Source: Sporothrix humicola (taxonomy: Eukaryota; Ascomycota; Sordariomycetes; Ophiostomatales; Ophiostomataceae). Taken from it: DNA of 64,000 bases. The notes beneath the pieces are model-generated. The model saw only the letters and a program-made list of their open reading frames with translations. It searched no databases and was not told the DNA's origin. This document shows, one piece after another, positions 11,085-22,225 of this stretch. Position 1 is the first letter of the stretch, and each line of letters opens with the position of its first letter. The stretch spans positions 1-64,000 of the forward strand of contig WNYE01000115.1 in assembly GCA_021396245.1 (NCBI GenBank), read 5' to 3'. The translations under genes were made by a program, and so were the position numbers.

Positions 11085-13291
11085 ATGCAAATATCGCAGA
11101 CGAAAAACCTTGCGGAGCTCTGCACCCTGGTCATCGATGATATCTACGGGGAGCTGCCGTCGGTATGTTCAAGTTAACTCACCATTCGTCTGATCAATTG
11201 CCTCAAGAGCACACTGCTAACCTCCCAGCGCATCTTCGCGGCGCTGCTGAACAGAGGCAGGGCCGGCCTGGTACAGCTCGCGCAGTACACATCACTCACC
11301 CCGAAGCAACTCCGACACGGCCTCGCCGTCCTCCTCCAATACGACCTCCTCTTCTTCTATGTCTCCGACCAGGGCCGTGCCACCGTCTACGATGCCAACC
11401 CGTCGGCCGCCTACAACCTGCTGCGGTCGGGCAAGGTGCTCGAGATGGTAGAGAGCCTCTACGGCGCCGATGCCCGCGATGTGATGCAGAGCATGTTTGC
11501 CCTGGGCCACACGCGCATTGCCGACCTCAAGGAAGCCTACAAGGCCAAGATCAACAAAGCCGACGCAGCCAGGAACGGTAACAATGGTGTCAACGGCACG
11601 AACGGCCACACGAATGGTGACCACTCCGAAGAACACGTAAACGGCACCAATGGCGTCAAAGGCGACACTCCCCACCACGACGCCAGCGGGGCCCGAATTC
11701 GCTCCCTCGAACACCTCAACTCTGTCCTCGTCCAGCTCATCCACGCCGAAGTGCTCGAGGTCGTCACGACCGCCTCCTTCAAGAGCTTCCCCGACCGCCA
11801 AGCCGAAACCCGCGAGATGATCAAAACTAAGTATTTTGCCGACGGCGTGCGTGGCGGAAAGAAGAAGGAAGAGTACGAGACCCGCGTGTCCGAAGAGCTC
11901 CACAACCTGCGCGACGAGCCTCGCAAGCTCAAGCGCACCCTCCAGACGAACGGCGGCGGCCGCCAGAAACTTCGCAAGCTCCTCAACGGCGACAAGAGCA
12001 ACGGCTTCCACAGCGACGAGAGAGATCCTCCATTAGATGTATGTTGGCTCCTCTTTTGATTTTATGCTCTGTCCCTCGCTTTCCACCTGCTAACTCTGTT
12101 CAGCCTAAAACTATCCTGCGGATCAACCACGATAAGTGTGCCGTCGAACTCCGCAACCACCGCCTCGTCCAGGCTGCAGCAGCCGCCATTGGCGAGACCA
12201 CCGCCCAGGTCTACGGCACCCTCCTCCGCCAACTGACCGAAACGATCCCACGCTGCCGCGGAGACCCGCTGATTGATATCCCCGGCAGCGACTTCTACCG
12301 CACACGTGCTGTCAACACTTCCGATATCTTTGACAACCTCAGCCCCAACCTCGACGTCTTTACGGGCATCGGCAAAGCCGCGCCCGATGAGATCGATATT
12401 CCTACAGCAGAACGCTTAGAACGCCACGCAAAAGTCGAAGCCATTGTCATGGGCGACGACGGCGGCGAGGAAGAAGATTTCGATCTCGACGACGAGGACT
12501 ACGATTCCGAGGGCGAGATCTACCCGCCCCCGGCTCCTCTCCAACAGACGTCCGGTGCGCTCAACAGCAACCATGCGCCAAACGGCTCAGCAGCCGCAAA
12601 ATCAGGCGCCAAGGGTGTCAAATTTGACGACAGCGCTGTATCCACCGCTTCCCCTCCCTCGGAAGAGCTGCGTATGCAGCAAATGCGCCAGCACCTTTTG
12701 CTTCTATGCGACAACAAGTACAAGTTTGTGCGCCACTGCGACCGCGGCACATGGACCGTCGACTTTGAACCGCTGCTTAAGCGACTGCGCGAGTCCGAGC
12801 TCGACAACGCCATTGAGCGCAAGGTCGGCCGCCAGGGCTTGCGGCTTGCCCGCATCCTGCGCGACAAGGGCAAGCTCGACGAAAAGACGCTGCCGACCAT
12901 GGCCCTCATGAAGAAGAGCGACGTCCAGAACAAGATGCTCGAGATGCAGATGCACGGCTTTGTCGACATGCAGGAAGTGCCGCGCGACAACAACCGGTCC
13001 GCGAGTCGCACGCTGTTCCTGTGGTTCTGCGACACGCCGCGCTCGCTCGACACGCTGCTCGACAACGCCTACAAGACCATGGTGCGCTGCCTGCGCATCC
13101 GCGACGTGCACCGCCGCGAAAACAAAGAGGTGCTGACGTTTGTGCAGCGCCCAGACGTCAAGGGCCGCGAGAAGGAGGCGCTCGAGAAGAAGTACTTTGA
13201 CAAGTACCAGTCGTACTGCGAGATTGAGCAGAAGCTGATGGGCCAGGTCATGCGGCTCGACACTCTTGTCGGGACACTGCGTGACTATTAA
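11085..13291 (+). CDS. RPC82: DNA-directed RNA polymerase III subunit Rpc82 (RPC3)
   Basis: Three exons (11085-11162, 11229-12038, 12104-13291) give 691 residues. It starts MQISQTKNLAELCTLVIDDI and continues LNRGRAGLVQLAQYTSLTPKQLRHGLAVLLQ, the first winged helix of Rpc82. The C-terminal block around ASRTLFLWFCDTPRS and the final coiled segment ending MRLDTLVGTLRDY are typical. Low-complexity inserts separate the winged helices: Asn/Gly-rich near residues 150-190, and acidic GGEEEDFDLDDEDYDSEGE in the middle. Rpc82, with Rpc34 and Rpc31, forms the Pol III initiation subcomplex that opens promoters of tRNA and 5S genes. Introns are 66 and 65 nt. The split N-terminus with a 78-base first exon is supported by the conserved motif crossing the junction. 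Confidence 0.92.
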
Positions 13292-13651
13292 AGTCGTCTA
13301 CAACAAAACAAAATGGGAGGACATTTGACATTTGTCTAATTTTATTCTGGGAAGAAAAATGGCGGATCATTTCTTGCATCGGGGTTGGCGTTCTCTATTT
13401 CTACTTTCCCTTTTCCCTTTCTCTTTTCCTTTTTCCATCCTCATCACCAAATCTACTCTCGAGTATTGTATACTACATGCGTTTTCTTTCCCTGTTAGCA
13501 ATACTATACCATCGTTCTCTAAATCTGAGAACCAAATACAACAAAAAAGATATCACAAGTATTATTAGCTCAGTGCCATGTGGATACAACAGCGTAGTAA
13601 ATCGTAGTATTTCTCGGGTATATAATTGTTCTATCTTGCCTTCTTTTCTCC
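13292..13651. other. Convergent 3' intergenic region
   Basis: About 360 AT-rich bases between the stop codons of RPC82 (+) and the Arp10-like gene (-). T/C-rich on the plus strand at 13395-13450. No gene recognised. Confidence 0.6.
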
Positions 13652-15703
13652 TTACACAACCCCCCATGATCCAAGCGTCCAGCTGGCAGTTCCAGATCCA
13701 GACGCGCCTCCAGAACCGCCGCCTACAACACTGCGCAGGAGACCGCCGTGGCCCATGCTCTGTCGCTGCATTTGCTGCTTCGCGTCAACATCGCTTGGGC
13801 GGACTGCGCCCTGGACACCGCCTTGCTGTGCCCACTGGTCCTTGTCGACAATGGCCAGTGCAGGCACGCGCAGCTGAGCCAACAGACTGGCACCACTCCA
13901 CGCACCCAGTGTCTCGGCTGCCCGCATCTGGCCGTTAATGTGGCCCTGCTGCTGCGGCTGGCCGCCCGGAATCGCTGGTGCGGTGCTGTCGCTGCGTGTG
14001 CGTGTTTTTCGCAGCTCCTCCTCGACTGGGTCGTGCTCGGGGCGAGCATTGGCCGCATCGTGCCAAACACCATCGGCAGATTCACCCGACTCGGTCGACG
14101 ATGTGGGTGAGATCGGGTTGCTACCATTGGCATCGCTGCCGTCGTCTCTGCTGCCCTTTGGGGCATGGCTTCCTTTCTTCTTCCGTTGCAGCCGTGCATT
14201 CGCCTTGTACTGGGCAACGCCCTTACCGCGCACGCCGTCCCATCCTTGCTCGTCAATTAGGCGCGAGACCTCATCAAAGATGCGGCCTCGCAAGCCCAAG
14301 ACACCTGTGCAGCCGCCCACAAAGATAATCCGGGCCATGCAGACTGCACGAACGTCAACAGGCAGATGCAGCAGATGCCGAAAGATGAGGAGTGGGATTG
14401 GAAGCTCCTCATCGTCCCAGCTTGCCGGGATATCGAGACCTTCGCCCGTGCCGCCAAAGAATGTCGTCTCACAAGGCTCTGCAAGTTGATCAAAGGTCAG
14501 GTTCAGCGTCTTTGGCGGGGTGCACGACTGGAGAGGCACGCTCGTCGTTCGCGACCCGTTAGAACGCGACGATCCAGTGCCAGGCCGTGTCGAATGGCCG
14601 TCCTCTTCGTTTTCGTCTGTCTCAGCAACTGTGGCAAGGCCGCCTTCTGTCGGCTGTGTTGCTGCCGCTGGTCGTGCATTGTCCTTGCTCGGTCCATTTT
14701 CCGCCTGTCGGCACCACACAAGGCGCGCAGACACATCTTCGCACTCGGCAAAGCTCAGAAGATGCTCTCTGCTCGAGCGTGCACTTGGCGATGTGACAAT
14801 AGGCGTCCCCTTTGCATCCTTCTCTACATAGTCGGGCGATATAATACCTGCAAGAAGATCGTGCACGCTTTGGATCAACAGACGCCCAGCACGCACCGAC
14901 CTTGTAGACGACACCTCGCGGTACTCGTAGACACTTGTCACCGTCGTTTCTGCCCAGCCAAGATCAACCACCAATGCACTCCGAAGTCCTGCAGCCACGG
15001 CTGCCGCCACTGGTGCAGATAGCAGAGAAACACTCGGACTCTGGAACCGGCCAAATATTGTGTCGAGTGTCGTTGAGAGCAGTGGGTGAGGGATCGAGGG
15101 TGGAAGTACGGCCACCATCCGCCTTGGTCGTGAATCGATAAGGAGGTATCTAAATATGTTAGTAGTTGTAAGCAGTATTTTGGCCAGAGTCAAGGCATAC
15201 TTTGTAAATGCTTCGCGCAGTGCCCGCTCCAGTTTGTCCGAGATCAGGCCTGCATCAATATTCCGCACGTCCATCTGCCACAGCTCATAGGCCGTGTCCC
15301 ACGTGCGTCCAGCTCCGTCTTCGCCAGCTCGCCGCCAGTCATGGCTGTAGTCCTCCTGCCATACGCGCAGATCGCCCACCCGGCGCTGCTGGTCGGGTCC
15401 AAACGCTACGGTGCCCCGGCAGACAACATCGCCCGCCAGTCCAATGCGCAGGTATCGTGCGCCGACTTCAATCACAATCGTCTCTTCTTCGGCGCGCAAT
15501 GTCGACGGTGACGAAAAGGCCGAGGGTGTCGTCCGCACAGGGGTGTGTGGTCCCCCGCCAGGAGTCGCCGGTGCAGCCTGTCCACCTGCCCTATAGCTGG
15601 ACGTGCCCGCTCCAGAACCCCCAACATTGCTTCCTGCACTGACGCTCGTCCGAATCGTCGAGACCGTTCGATGCGGAAGAGAAGGGCTGGCGTTGGACGC
15701 CAT
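13652..15703 (-). CDS. ARP10: Actin-related protein, Arp10/Arp11-like (dynactin pointed-end subunit)
   Basis: The frame is open for 683 codons, but it almost certainly contains a 51-nt in-frame intron (15200-15150). The donor is GTATGC, an ACTAAC branch site is present and the acceptor is TTTAG. Removing it joins EAFTK to YLLIDSRPRRMVAVLPP, the conserved actin-fold sequence, giving 666 residues. Actin-family features include VIEVGARYLRIGLAGD (phosphate-1 loop region, about residue 75) and SALVVDLGWAETTVTSVYE (phosphate-2 region). The Ser/Thr/Gly-rich N-terminal 70 residues and an Arg/Lys-rich low-complexity insert near residues 520-600 are additions to the actin fold. Among Arps this divergence and length fit the fungal Arp10/Arp11 (Neurospora ro-7), which caps the dynactin filament for dynein-driven nuclear and vesicle transport. 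Nuclear Arps are a less likely alternative. Confidence 0.75.
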   Translation of the reverse strand: MASNASPSLPHRTVSTIRTSVSAGSNVGGSGAGTSSYRAGGQAAPATPGGGPHTPVRTTPSAFSSPSTLRAEEETIVIEVGARYLRIGLAGDVVCRGTVAFGPDQQRRVGDLRVWQEDYSHDWRRAGEDGAGRTWDTAYELWQMDVRNIDAGLISDKLERALREAFTKYALTLAKILLTTTNIFRYLLIDSRPRRMVAVLPPSIPHPLLSTTLDTIFGRFQSPSVSLLSAPVAAAVAAGLRSALVVDLGWAETTVTSVYEYREVSSTRSVRAGRLLIQSVHDLLAGIISPDYVEKDAKGTPIVTSPSARSSREHLLSFAECEDVSARLVWCRQAENGPSKDNARPAAATQPTEGGLATVAETDENEEDGHSTRPGTGSSRSNGSRTTSVPLQSCTPPKTLNLTFDQLAEPCETTFFGGTGEGLDIPASWDDEELPIPLLIFRHLLHLPVDVRAVCMARIIFVGGCTGVLGLRGRIFDEVSRLIDEQGWDGVRGKGVAQYKANARLQRKKKGSHAPKGSRDDGSDANGSNPISPTSSTESGESADGVWHDAANARPEHDPVEEELRKTRTRSDSTAPAIPGGQPQQQGHINGQMRAAETLGAWSGASLLAQLRVPALAIVDKDQWAQQGGVQGAVRPSDVDAKQQMQRQSMGHGGLLRSVVGGGSGGASGSGTASWTLGSWGVV
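15150..15200 (-). other. In-frame 51-nt intron inside the Arp10-like gene
   Basis: Read on the minus strand it begins GTATGCC and ends ATATTTAG, with ACTAAC ten bases before the acceptor AG. The length is a multiple of three with no stop, so a simple ORF call keeps it. The conserved actin-fold sequence resumes immediately after it. Confidence 0.8.
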
Positions 15704-16360
15704 GGCCCTGGCTGAGATGGTGTGCTCGCGGTGGGTGGGCGGTAAGGTTGTGTCGTCAGTCGGTTGCTATGGTGCACTGTGTATCATTCGTAAATTCTGG
15801 GAGGCGCATGCTCAAATCGATTGCAACTGCATGTCGTGAAGTTCCAGTCGTCATATGTCGACGTTGAGGGACGTTGAAGCTCAGGGGAGTTCTTACCGCT
15901 TTTGGCAGAAAATGGCAGAATGGCCCCCTGGAACGCGCTGGAAATTGGGGAAGGTGCGACCCTAAACCCCTGGAGCACAAGCTCCAAACCGCCCTAACGA
16001 AACACGCCCATGCCAGCCAAACTGTGGCGCCCACCCCGGTCTCTGTGGGAACGCCACAATTTGTCCCAAAGGAGTAATGGTGTCAACAAAGGCAACGACG
16101 CCGTTCGTCATTTTGACTTCGTTCAATCTTCAACATCACTTTTCATCAACAACGACATGCTCATATGAGCACCCACGGAGTCGTCGCGTGCGTTGGATTA
16201 CTAAAAAAATGGATACACAATTGATTTACGGCATTATTTAGTTTCCTTACGACGTTTTGGGGCTTTTCTATGACGCTTCTAGCTCATTCACGGTCATCAA
16301 AATATCATCCTTTTCATTCACCTCCATCATCAAATCGACCTTAGCGAATCACCATCCATC
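15704..16360. other. Divergent promoter between ARP10-like gene and YEN1
   Basis: About 650 bases with both start codons at its edges. The right part (16200-16360) is AT-rich, then C/T-rich with CCATCATC repeats leading into the YEN1 start. No gene or repeat recognised. Confidence 0.5.
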
Positions 16361-19359
16361 ATGGGTATCCCGGGAATCTACAAGGAGATTGGCGCTGGCG
16401 CCCGTGTCGCTTTCCTGAGGCTGGCTATCGACTGCCTCGAGAAGCGGGGGCGTCCACTGCGCCTAGCTATTGACATCTCCATTTGGCAGTTCCAGGTCCA
16501 GTTAGGAAGAGGTGAGTTTGCAGTCCTGCGACTACCGCGAGTTTCCACGCATATTTGAGAGTTACGCATACCAACTCACCTTCAGGCGGCTCCAATCCAG
16601 CCATCCGCACGCTCTACTACCGTCTTGTGCGTCTGTTGGGCATGCCTGTTCAGCCCGTCTTTGTCTTTGATGGTCTCAACAAGCCCCTTTTCAAGCGAAA
16701 CAAACGCTCGGCCGGTCCTGGCGATATGGTTGCCACGTCCATGGCCAAGCGCATGATCCGCATGTTTGGCTTCTACGTCCACGACGCGCCGGGAGAGGCT
16801 GAGGCAGAATGCGCCTTGTTGCAGCAACGAGGTGTCGTCGACGCAGTTCTCAGTGAAGATGTCGATACACTCATGTTTGGGTGCACACGCACACTACGCA
16901 ACTGGTCAGCAGCCACGACAACGTCATCCGGCAAGGGCAGCTCAACGGCGACGGTGACACACGTCACAATGTACGAAACAAAGGCGGCAGCAGCCGAGTC
17001 AATCGCGCCAGAGTCGATCCTAAAGACTGACGAGACCGGCCTCGACCGCGAAGGCATGGTCCTTGTCGCTCTCATGAGTGGCGGTGACTACAACACCGAG
17101 GGTGTGCCCGGCTGTGGTATCAAAATTGCCTGCGAAGCCGCAAAAGCAGGCTTTGGACGGACGCTGTGCCGCATCAAACGGTCTGACAAGGAGGGCTTGG
17201 CCCAGTGGCGCGCCAATCTGCAGCACGAACTGCGCACCAACGAGAGCAAATTCTTCCGCACTTTGCACCGAAAACTCGTCATCCCAGAGGATTTTCCCGA
17301 TCTCGAGGTTCTGAGATACTACACACACCCGGTTGTCTCGCCTGCCGACGTTGTCGAACGTGTGCGAGCCGATCTGGATGTGGCCACAAAAATTCGGCCA
17401 ACGGCAGAAATGCTGCAAAGATCAGAGTACATGCTGCCGAAGCCCATCGATGTGCTCGCTCTGCGGGACTTTGTGGCCGAGACGTTTGACTGGACCAACC
17501 GCGCTGGTGCCATCAAGTTCATCCGCAACATTGCACCCGTCTTGATGGTTCGGATGTTGCTTCTAAAGTGGTCTTCTGACAGCGGGAAGGAAGAGGCGGA
17601 CGAGGACATTGATAGCGATACGGATGCTTTTGACAGAGATATTTTGCCGCCTCTCGTGGATGGTATCTCAAGACAACGAGCACACCCCAGCACCGACGAA
17701 ACCCCAGAAGTCCGTGTGTCCTACACTCCCGTCACTGTGGTCGGGCTCGACCTAGAACGCGAACTCGACGACCCGGCGGGCACCACTTTTGGCCGCGACG
17801 GGCTGGCACTGAACAGCGACGACGAGTTTGACGAACCGGCGGCAACACTGGCGCCGACAATGAACCCTGGATACACCGCTGGCACTCTGCCAGTAGCAAG
17901 CTGTAGGAAGCTGACCACGGCTGCCTCATATGATCCGACTCTTCAAGACATGATTTGGGTGCCGCGCACAATTGTCCATCTCGGCGCCCCAGATGCGCTG
18001 AATGAGTGGGACAAGAAGCAACAAAAGAAGACAGCAGCTAGCGCAGCAAAGGCTGCGGCCACGGCCACACGGAAACCAAAGGCCACATCGAAAGCCGTGT
18101 CATCTGACATGCCATTAGGCTCGCTCGACCGTTTTGTGAGTGTCACAAAGAATACCGGCAGCAGCAGCCTTGCGAGCACCCAAGTTGCGAGTACCCAGGC
18201 CCCATCCACTGCTCTAAAGGTACTCCACATGCCCGCCTTCAAGCCTACGAGGCCAGACCTTCTACATGCCTTTGACTCCGATGACGAGTTCGATTTTCCG
18301 AGTGGCAGGCAGACTTCTGGTGAATATGATCTCCCAGAGTTCTCTGCGAGGACCACCAAGAAATCCGTGTCGGCCTCACAGCCTGTGGCTTCAAAGGCAC
18401 AAGCGGCGCGGAAGAAGGGCAGCAACCCTTGGGCCATGGCCGGGTCACAAAACGTGCCTCGAGTCACCAAAAACACAGGCTCGAGCACCAGCACTCAGAA
18501 GAGAGACTTTGTCCGGCCTGCTACTCCACCGGCAGCAACTCAGCCTGCGCCAAATGTGATCAGTTTGTTGTCGAGCAGCCCATTTGTGGCTTCGGCATAC
18601 GAGTCGGTCCAAGTTCCGACATCTCAGATCCTCCAAATCCCATCATCTTCTCCTCCACCAGCCCTCAGCTTCTCCTCTCTTGACTTGTCGCCGTCACCGG
18701 TTAAGAAGGCAGCACCAGCAGCATCGCAATCTCGGTCTACACTCGCAGCAGCTCTAGGAAAGTCATCGCAAACAGCACTCAAGGCCAAACCCAAACCCAA
18801 ACCCAAACGGAAGACGAAAGCAAAGGCAAAGTCAGTGACAATAGCGTCGTCGTCTCAGGCTAGCCCCCAGAAACAGGCGTCCATCCACGACTTCTTTTCG
18901 TCTCCAAGCAAGGCACCATCAGCGATTTTGCTGTCCGACGACGAACCGACTCCTGTAGCCAGGAGGAAGGCCCCGGCGAGGCCAACGACAATGCCGGCAG
19001 ATGAAGACCCGTTCCTTTCGTCGTCGCCTATGCCGGCCGTGTTTGCCACGCGGTTTGGAGAGTCCCCTCCACAAAAGGCAATGCAGGTCACAGACACGAC
19101 AAACATGACGGACATTGACGATGATATCACGCCGACTTCGCCTACAAAGAAACAGACGACAGTGAGGGAAACAACTAAAACAACTACCACCACTAAGAGG
19201 CGGCGGTATGTGCCACGGAAAAGTGCTGCTGGATTCTTCCGAGAAGAGGTCGTCGACGACATGTCGTCGGAATATGACAGCCCATCACCTGAGCGAGCCC
19301 GGCGTGGCTGGCAGGAGAACGAGGTTGCTGTAGTCGATCTGACTGGCGAGGGTCTGTAG
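16361..19359 (+). CDS. YEN1: Holliday-junction resolvase of the Yen1/GEN1 (XPG/Rad2) family
   Basis: Two exons (16361-16511, 16586-19359) give 974 residues. The N-terminal nuclease begins MGIPGIYKEIG and has LRLAIDISIWQFQ. The XPG-I motif EAEAECALLQQRGVVDAVLSEDVDTLMFG carries the metal-binding acidic residues. It is followed by the SGGDYNTEGVPGCGIKIA helix-hairpin region. An N-terminal MGI and no long spacer between the N and I regions fit GEN1/Yen1 rather than XPG/Rad2. These enzymes cut Holliday junctions and flaps to resolve recombination intermediates in mitosis or meiosis. The C-terminal half (about residue 380 on) is disordered, rich in Ser/Lys/Pro. It contains a PIP-box-like QASIHDFF (18874-18897) and SIM-like VISLL, AILLSDDE and VAVVDLT motifs. 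The intron is 74 nt. Flap endonuclease 1 is excluded by the length and tail. Confidence 0.9.
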
Positions 19360-20994
19360 AAGTGTGCATTTTGACAAAATTGACGAATTATGACTTTTTG
19401 GATTTTACACCTATATTTGGCATGTTTTTGTTTCCCGTGCATTTTTATTTCAATTCCGGATCATTTTTTCTTTTACGTTGCATTTTCAATGATTTTGAAT
19501 TCATTTTAATCATAAATGTCAACCCCCCGCCAAAGACGGAACCTAGAGTGAATATAGTGAATAACTCACACTTATGCACTTCAATTAAATGCATTCCCCA
19601 AAAATGTTATATTCCCTTTCCCAACGTACTCAATCGACGATATTCCTATTATTGCTTTTCATTTTGGTGAAGCATGGATGGCATTTTCTGTGATGATGGC
19701 TTGTGGGCATTGACCAATCATTGCTGTCCTACATTGTGGCGCAGTAGTCCAAATGACTAATCATCTGACCAATCACTAGCTCTAGCTCAGAATATATAGC
19801 CATGATAGGTGGATCTCGAAGTTTAAACAGCCCTCTACCAATAATACGTCATCGTTGGGCTGTAAGGCTCTGAGGGCTCCTGCTTCTCCAGCCAGGTTAC
19901 TCATGGTGTACCCACAGCGTATTAGTCACCCAGTTCAGCGCTCAGAAAGGCCCCTCTATCCCCGTCCAAAGTGGATGCTTGGCTCCCCGCCATTGCCCAC
20001 CTTGGCCGCCCAATTGGCACGCTATTCTCTATCTACAGCGGGATGAGTTGAGCACCACCGCCCCATTCGCTCCCTCGCTCCTGCTTCTTTCGACTTCCAT
20101 CCAGTCTTTGACTTCCTTCCATCCCGATTCCTCCTCTTTGTTCCTGCTCTTTTTGAAGAGCCTCCTTCCCTTGACGTTTGCATCTTTTCGAACTCCTATT
20201 TAGTCCCCCTTTCTTTCAGAAAATTTGAAGCATCACAGCCTCAATTGTCGCAAAGAAACAGAGAACGCAGCACCTGTCCCGCTTCGGCAGCCCACCCACC
20301 AGAGCTCCCCTCCTTCAGCGATCTTCTAGCTGCTTCTAGTAGTTTTCACAGGTCTTCGGCGGAGTCGCACCACTCTTGTATACATAGCAGCGGCCCGTCT
20401 TCTCAACTGCTAGCTTCCGCTCGACTTTCTCTTTTCCTTCCTCTCTTCTGTTCCTGCTTTGCCTCTCTTTTCTCTGTTTTCTTTTGCTTTTTGCTCTCCA
20501 ATAGCAAATCACTTCAATTCAACTTCACAAACCCGACCTCGAGCAAATCCGCTCGAGCCAACACAAAAGCGACTCGGCCCTTTCTCATTCACGAGTCCTC
20601 TCTCCCTTCCGACAGACGGATTAAGAATCCTCACAAAGGAATCAAGAACAACAGGCTTGCATTCACAACCGTTTGCGGCTTGCTGGCCAGGCGTTCCCCC
20701 CTCCATTGTTGTTGTCGTTTTTTTTTCCGGTTTTGCCACAGCACATCCTCGACTGTTGAAACTGTTGCATTTTAACTGGGCAAAAACGTGACGTATTGCC
20801 AGCCATTCAGCACGCGGTCGCATTTTCGCATTCTCGCATTTTTGCACTCTCTTCGTCACCGCCCATACTGCGTACAATACAACCCATATAATCCCGGTTG
20901 ACGTCCGATCTCCTACCTCTCGTACCTCTCCTACTATTCTCCCAACACCCCCACCACCAAAATTAAACGATCACATTCGACCTTCCTCGACAAC
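19360..20994. other. Long promoter and CT-rich leader of the DnaJ gene
   Basis: The first 300 bases are the AT-rich YEN1 3' region. From about 19700 there are CCAAT boxes (listed separately) and a TATATA at about 19792. From about 20060 to 20990 the plus strand is strongly pyrimidine-rich, typical of fungal promoter/leader sequence. STRE-like CCCCT occurs at 20206-20210. Frames in this stretch are low-complexity Ser/Leu/Phe and are not convincing genes. Confidence 0.55.
19711..19775. promoter_or_regulatory. CCAAT-box cluster upstream of the DnaJ gene
   Basis: The decamer TGACCAATCA occurs twice exactly (19711-19720 and 19766-19775), with a variant TGACTAATCA at 19754-19763. CCAAT is the core site of the fungal HAP/CBC complex, and TGACTAA resembles AP-1 factor sites. 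A TATATA sequence follows at about 19792. Function is inferred. Confidence 0.45.
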
Positions 20995-22225
20995 ATGGTC
21001 AAGGAAACGAAGCTCTACGACCAGCTGGCCATCAAGCCAGATGCGTCACAAGATGAAATCAAGAAGGCCTACCGGTAAGCACACGACCCCGCAATTTTCA
21101 ACTTGACATTGATGTCATCCTTTTTCAGATTCCAGAGACAACATACTAACTTGAACCAGGAAAATGGCCTTGAAATGGCACCCGGACAAGAACAAGGACA
21201 ACGCCGCAGCCTCTGAAAAGTTCAAGGAGTGCTCGCAAGCCTACGAAATTTTGTCCGACCCAGAAAAGCGCAAAACATACGACACCTACGGTCTCGAATT
21301 CATCCTCCGCGGTGGCGTGCCATACGAGGGCGACGGTGATGCTGGCGGCGCTTTTGGCGGCGGCGGCATGCCCGGTGGCATGCCTGGCGGCTTCTCCGGC
21401 ATGAACTTTGGCGGCATGCCCGGCGGCGGCGGCACACGCACATTCAATTTCTCCACAGGCGGCGGCCCCGGCGGAGGCGGCGGCTTCAAGTTCAACGCCC
21501 CCAACGCCACGTTTGCCGACTTTTTGCGCACCACGGGCGCCGAGGGTCTCGAGGATCTGCTAGGCGGCGGCCTGGGCGGTGGCGGTTTTGGCGGCGGCAT
21601 GCCCCGGTCGTCACGGTCCGCGGGCGCCTCCTTTGGCGGTGCTGGTGGCGGCGACGATCCGTTTGGCCGCAGCGCACGGCACCACACGCCCGAGGTCACA
21701 ACGGTGGAGCGCCCGCTGCCTGTGACCCTCGAGGAAATGTACAGCGGCACGACGAAGCGTATGAAGATCAAGCGCAAGATGTACGACGACAGCGGAAAAC
21801 GCACCACGACGGATACTGTCCTCGAGGTGCCAATCAAGGCTGGACTCAAAAAGGGAAGCAAGATCCGCTTCAAGGGCGTGGGCGACCAGGAAGAGGGCGG
21901 CCAGCAGGACCTGGTGTTTATCGTCGAGGAGAAGAAGCACCCCATGTTCACGCGCGACGGCGACGATATCGTGTACACCGTGGACCTGGACCTCAAGGAA
22001 GCGCTGACGGGCTGGAAGCGCACGGTCTCGACGATTGAGGGCAAGCAGATCAACCTCGAAAAGAGCGGCCCGACACAGCCCGGCTCAAGCGACTCGTACC
22101 CGTCGCAGGGCATGCCGATATCGAAGCTGCCTGGCCAGCGGGGCAAGTTTATTGTCAAGTACAACGTCAAGTTCCCGACGACGTTGACGCCGACCCAGAA
22201 GCAAAAGTTACGAGAGATTCTGTAA
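20995..22225 (+). CDS. psi1: Class II (type B) DnaJ co-chaperone, Sis1/Psi1-like
   Basis: Two exons (20995-21074, 21160-22225) give 381 residues. The intron splits the J domain: ...EIKKAYR joins KMALKWHPDKNKD, restoring the HPD tripeptide that stimulates Hsp70 ATPase. After the J domain (residues 1-70) comes a long Gly/Phe/Met-rich linker (about 80-195) without the CxxCxGxG zinc-finger repeats of class I. Two beta-sandwich substrate-binding domains follow (about 205-381; VERPLPVTLEEMYSGTTKRMKIKR, GDDIVYTVDLDLKEALTGWKR). This is the Sis1/DNAJB1/S. pombe Psi1 architecture, a cytosolic/nuclear partner of Hsp70 in folding, disaggregation and translation. The acceptor at 21159 is preferred over CAG at 21127 because it keeps frame and follows an ACTAAC branch site. 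Confidence 0.93.

Noticed and set aside
11292..12011. A minus-strand frame opposite RPC82
   Set aside because: Overlaps the conserved RPC82 coding exon and has no recognisable features.
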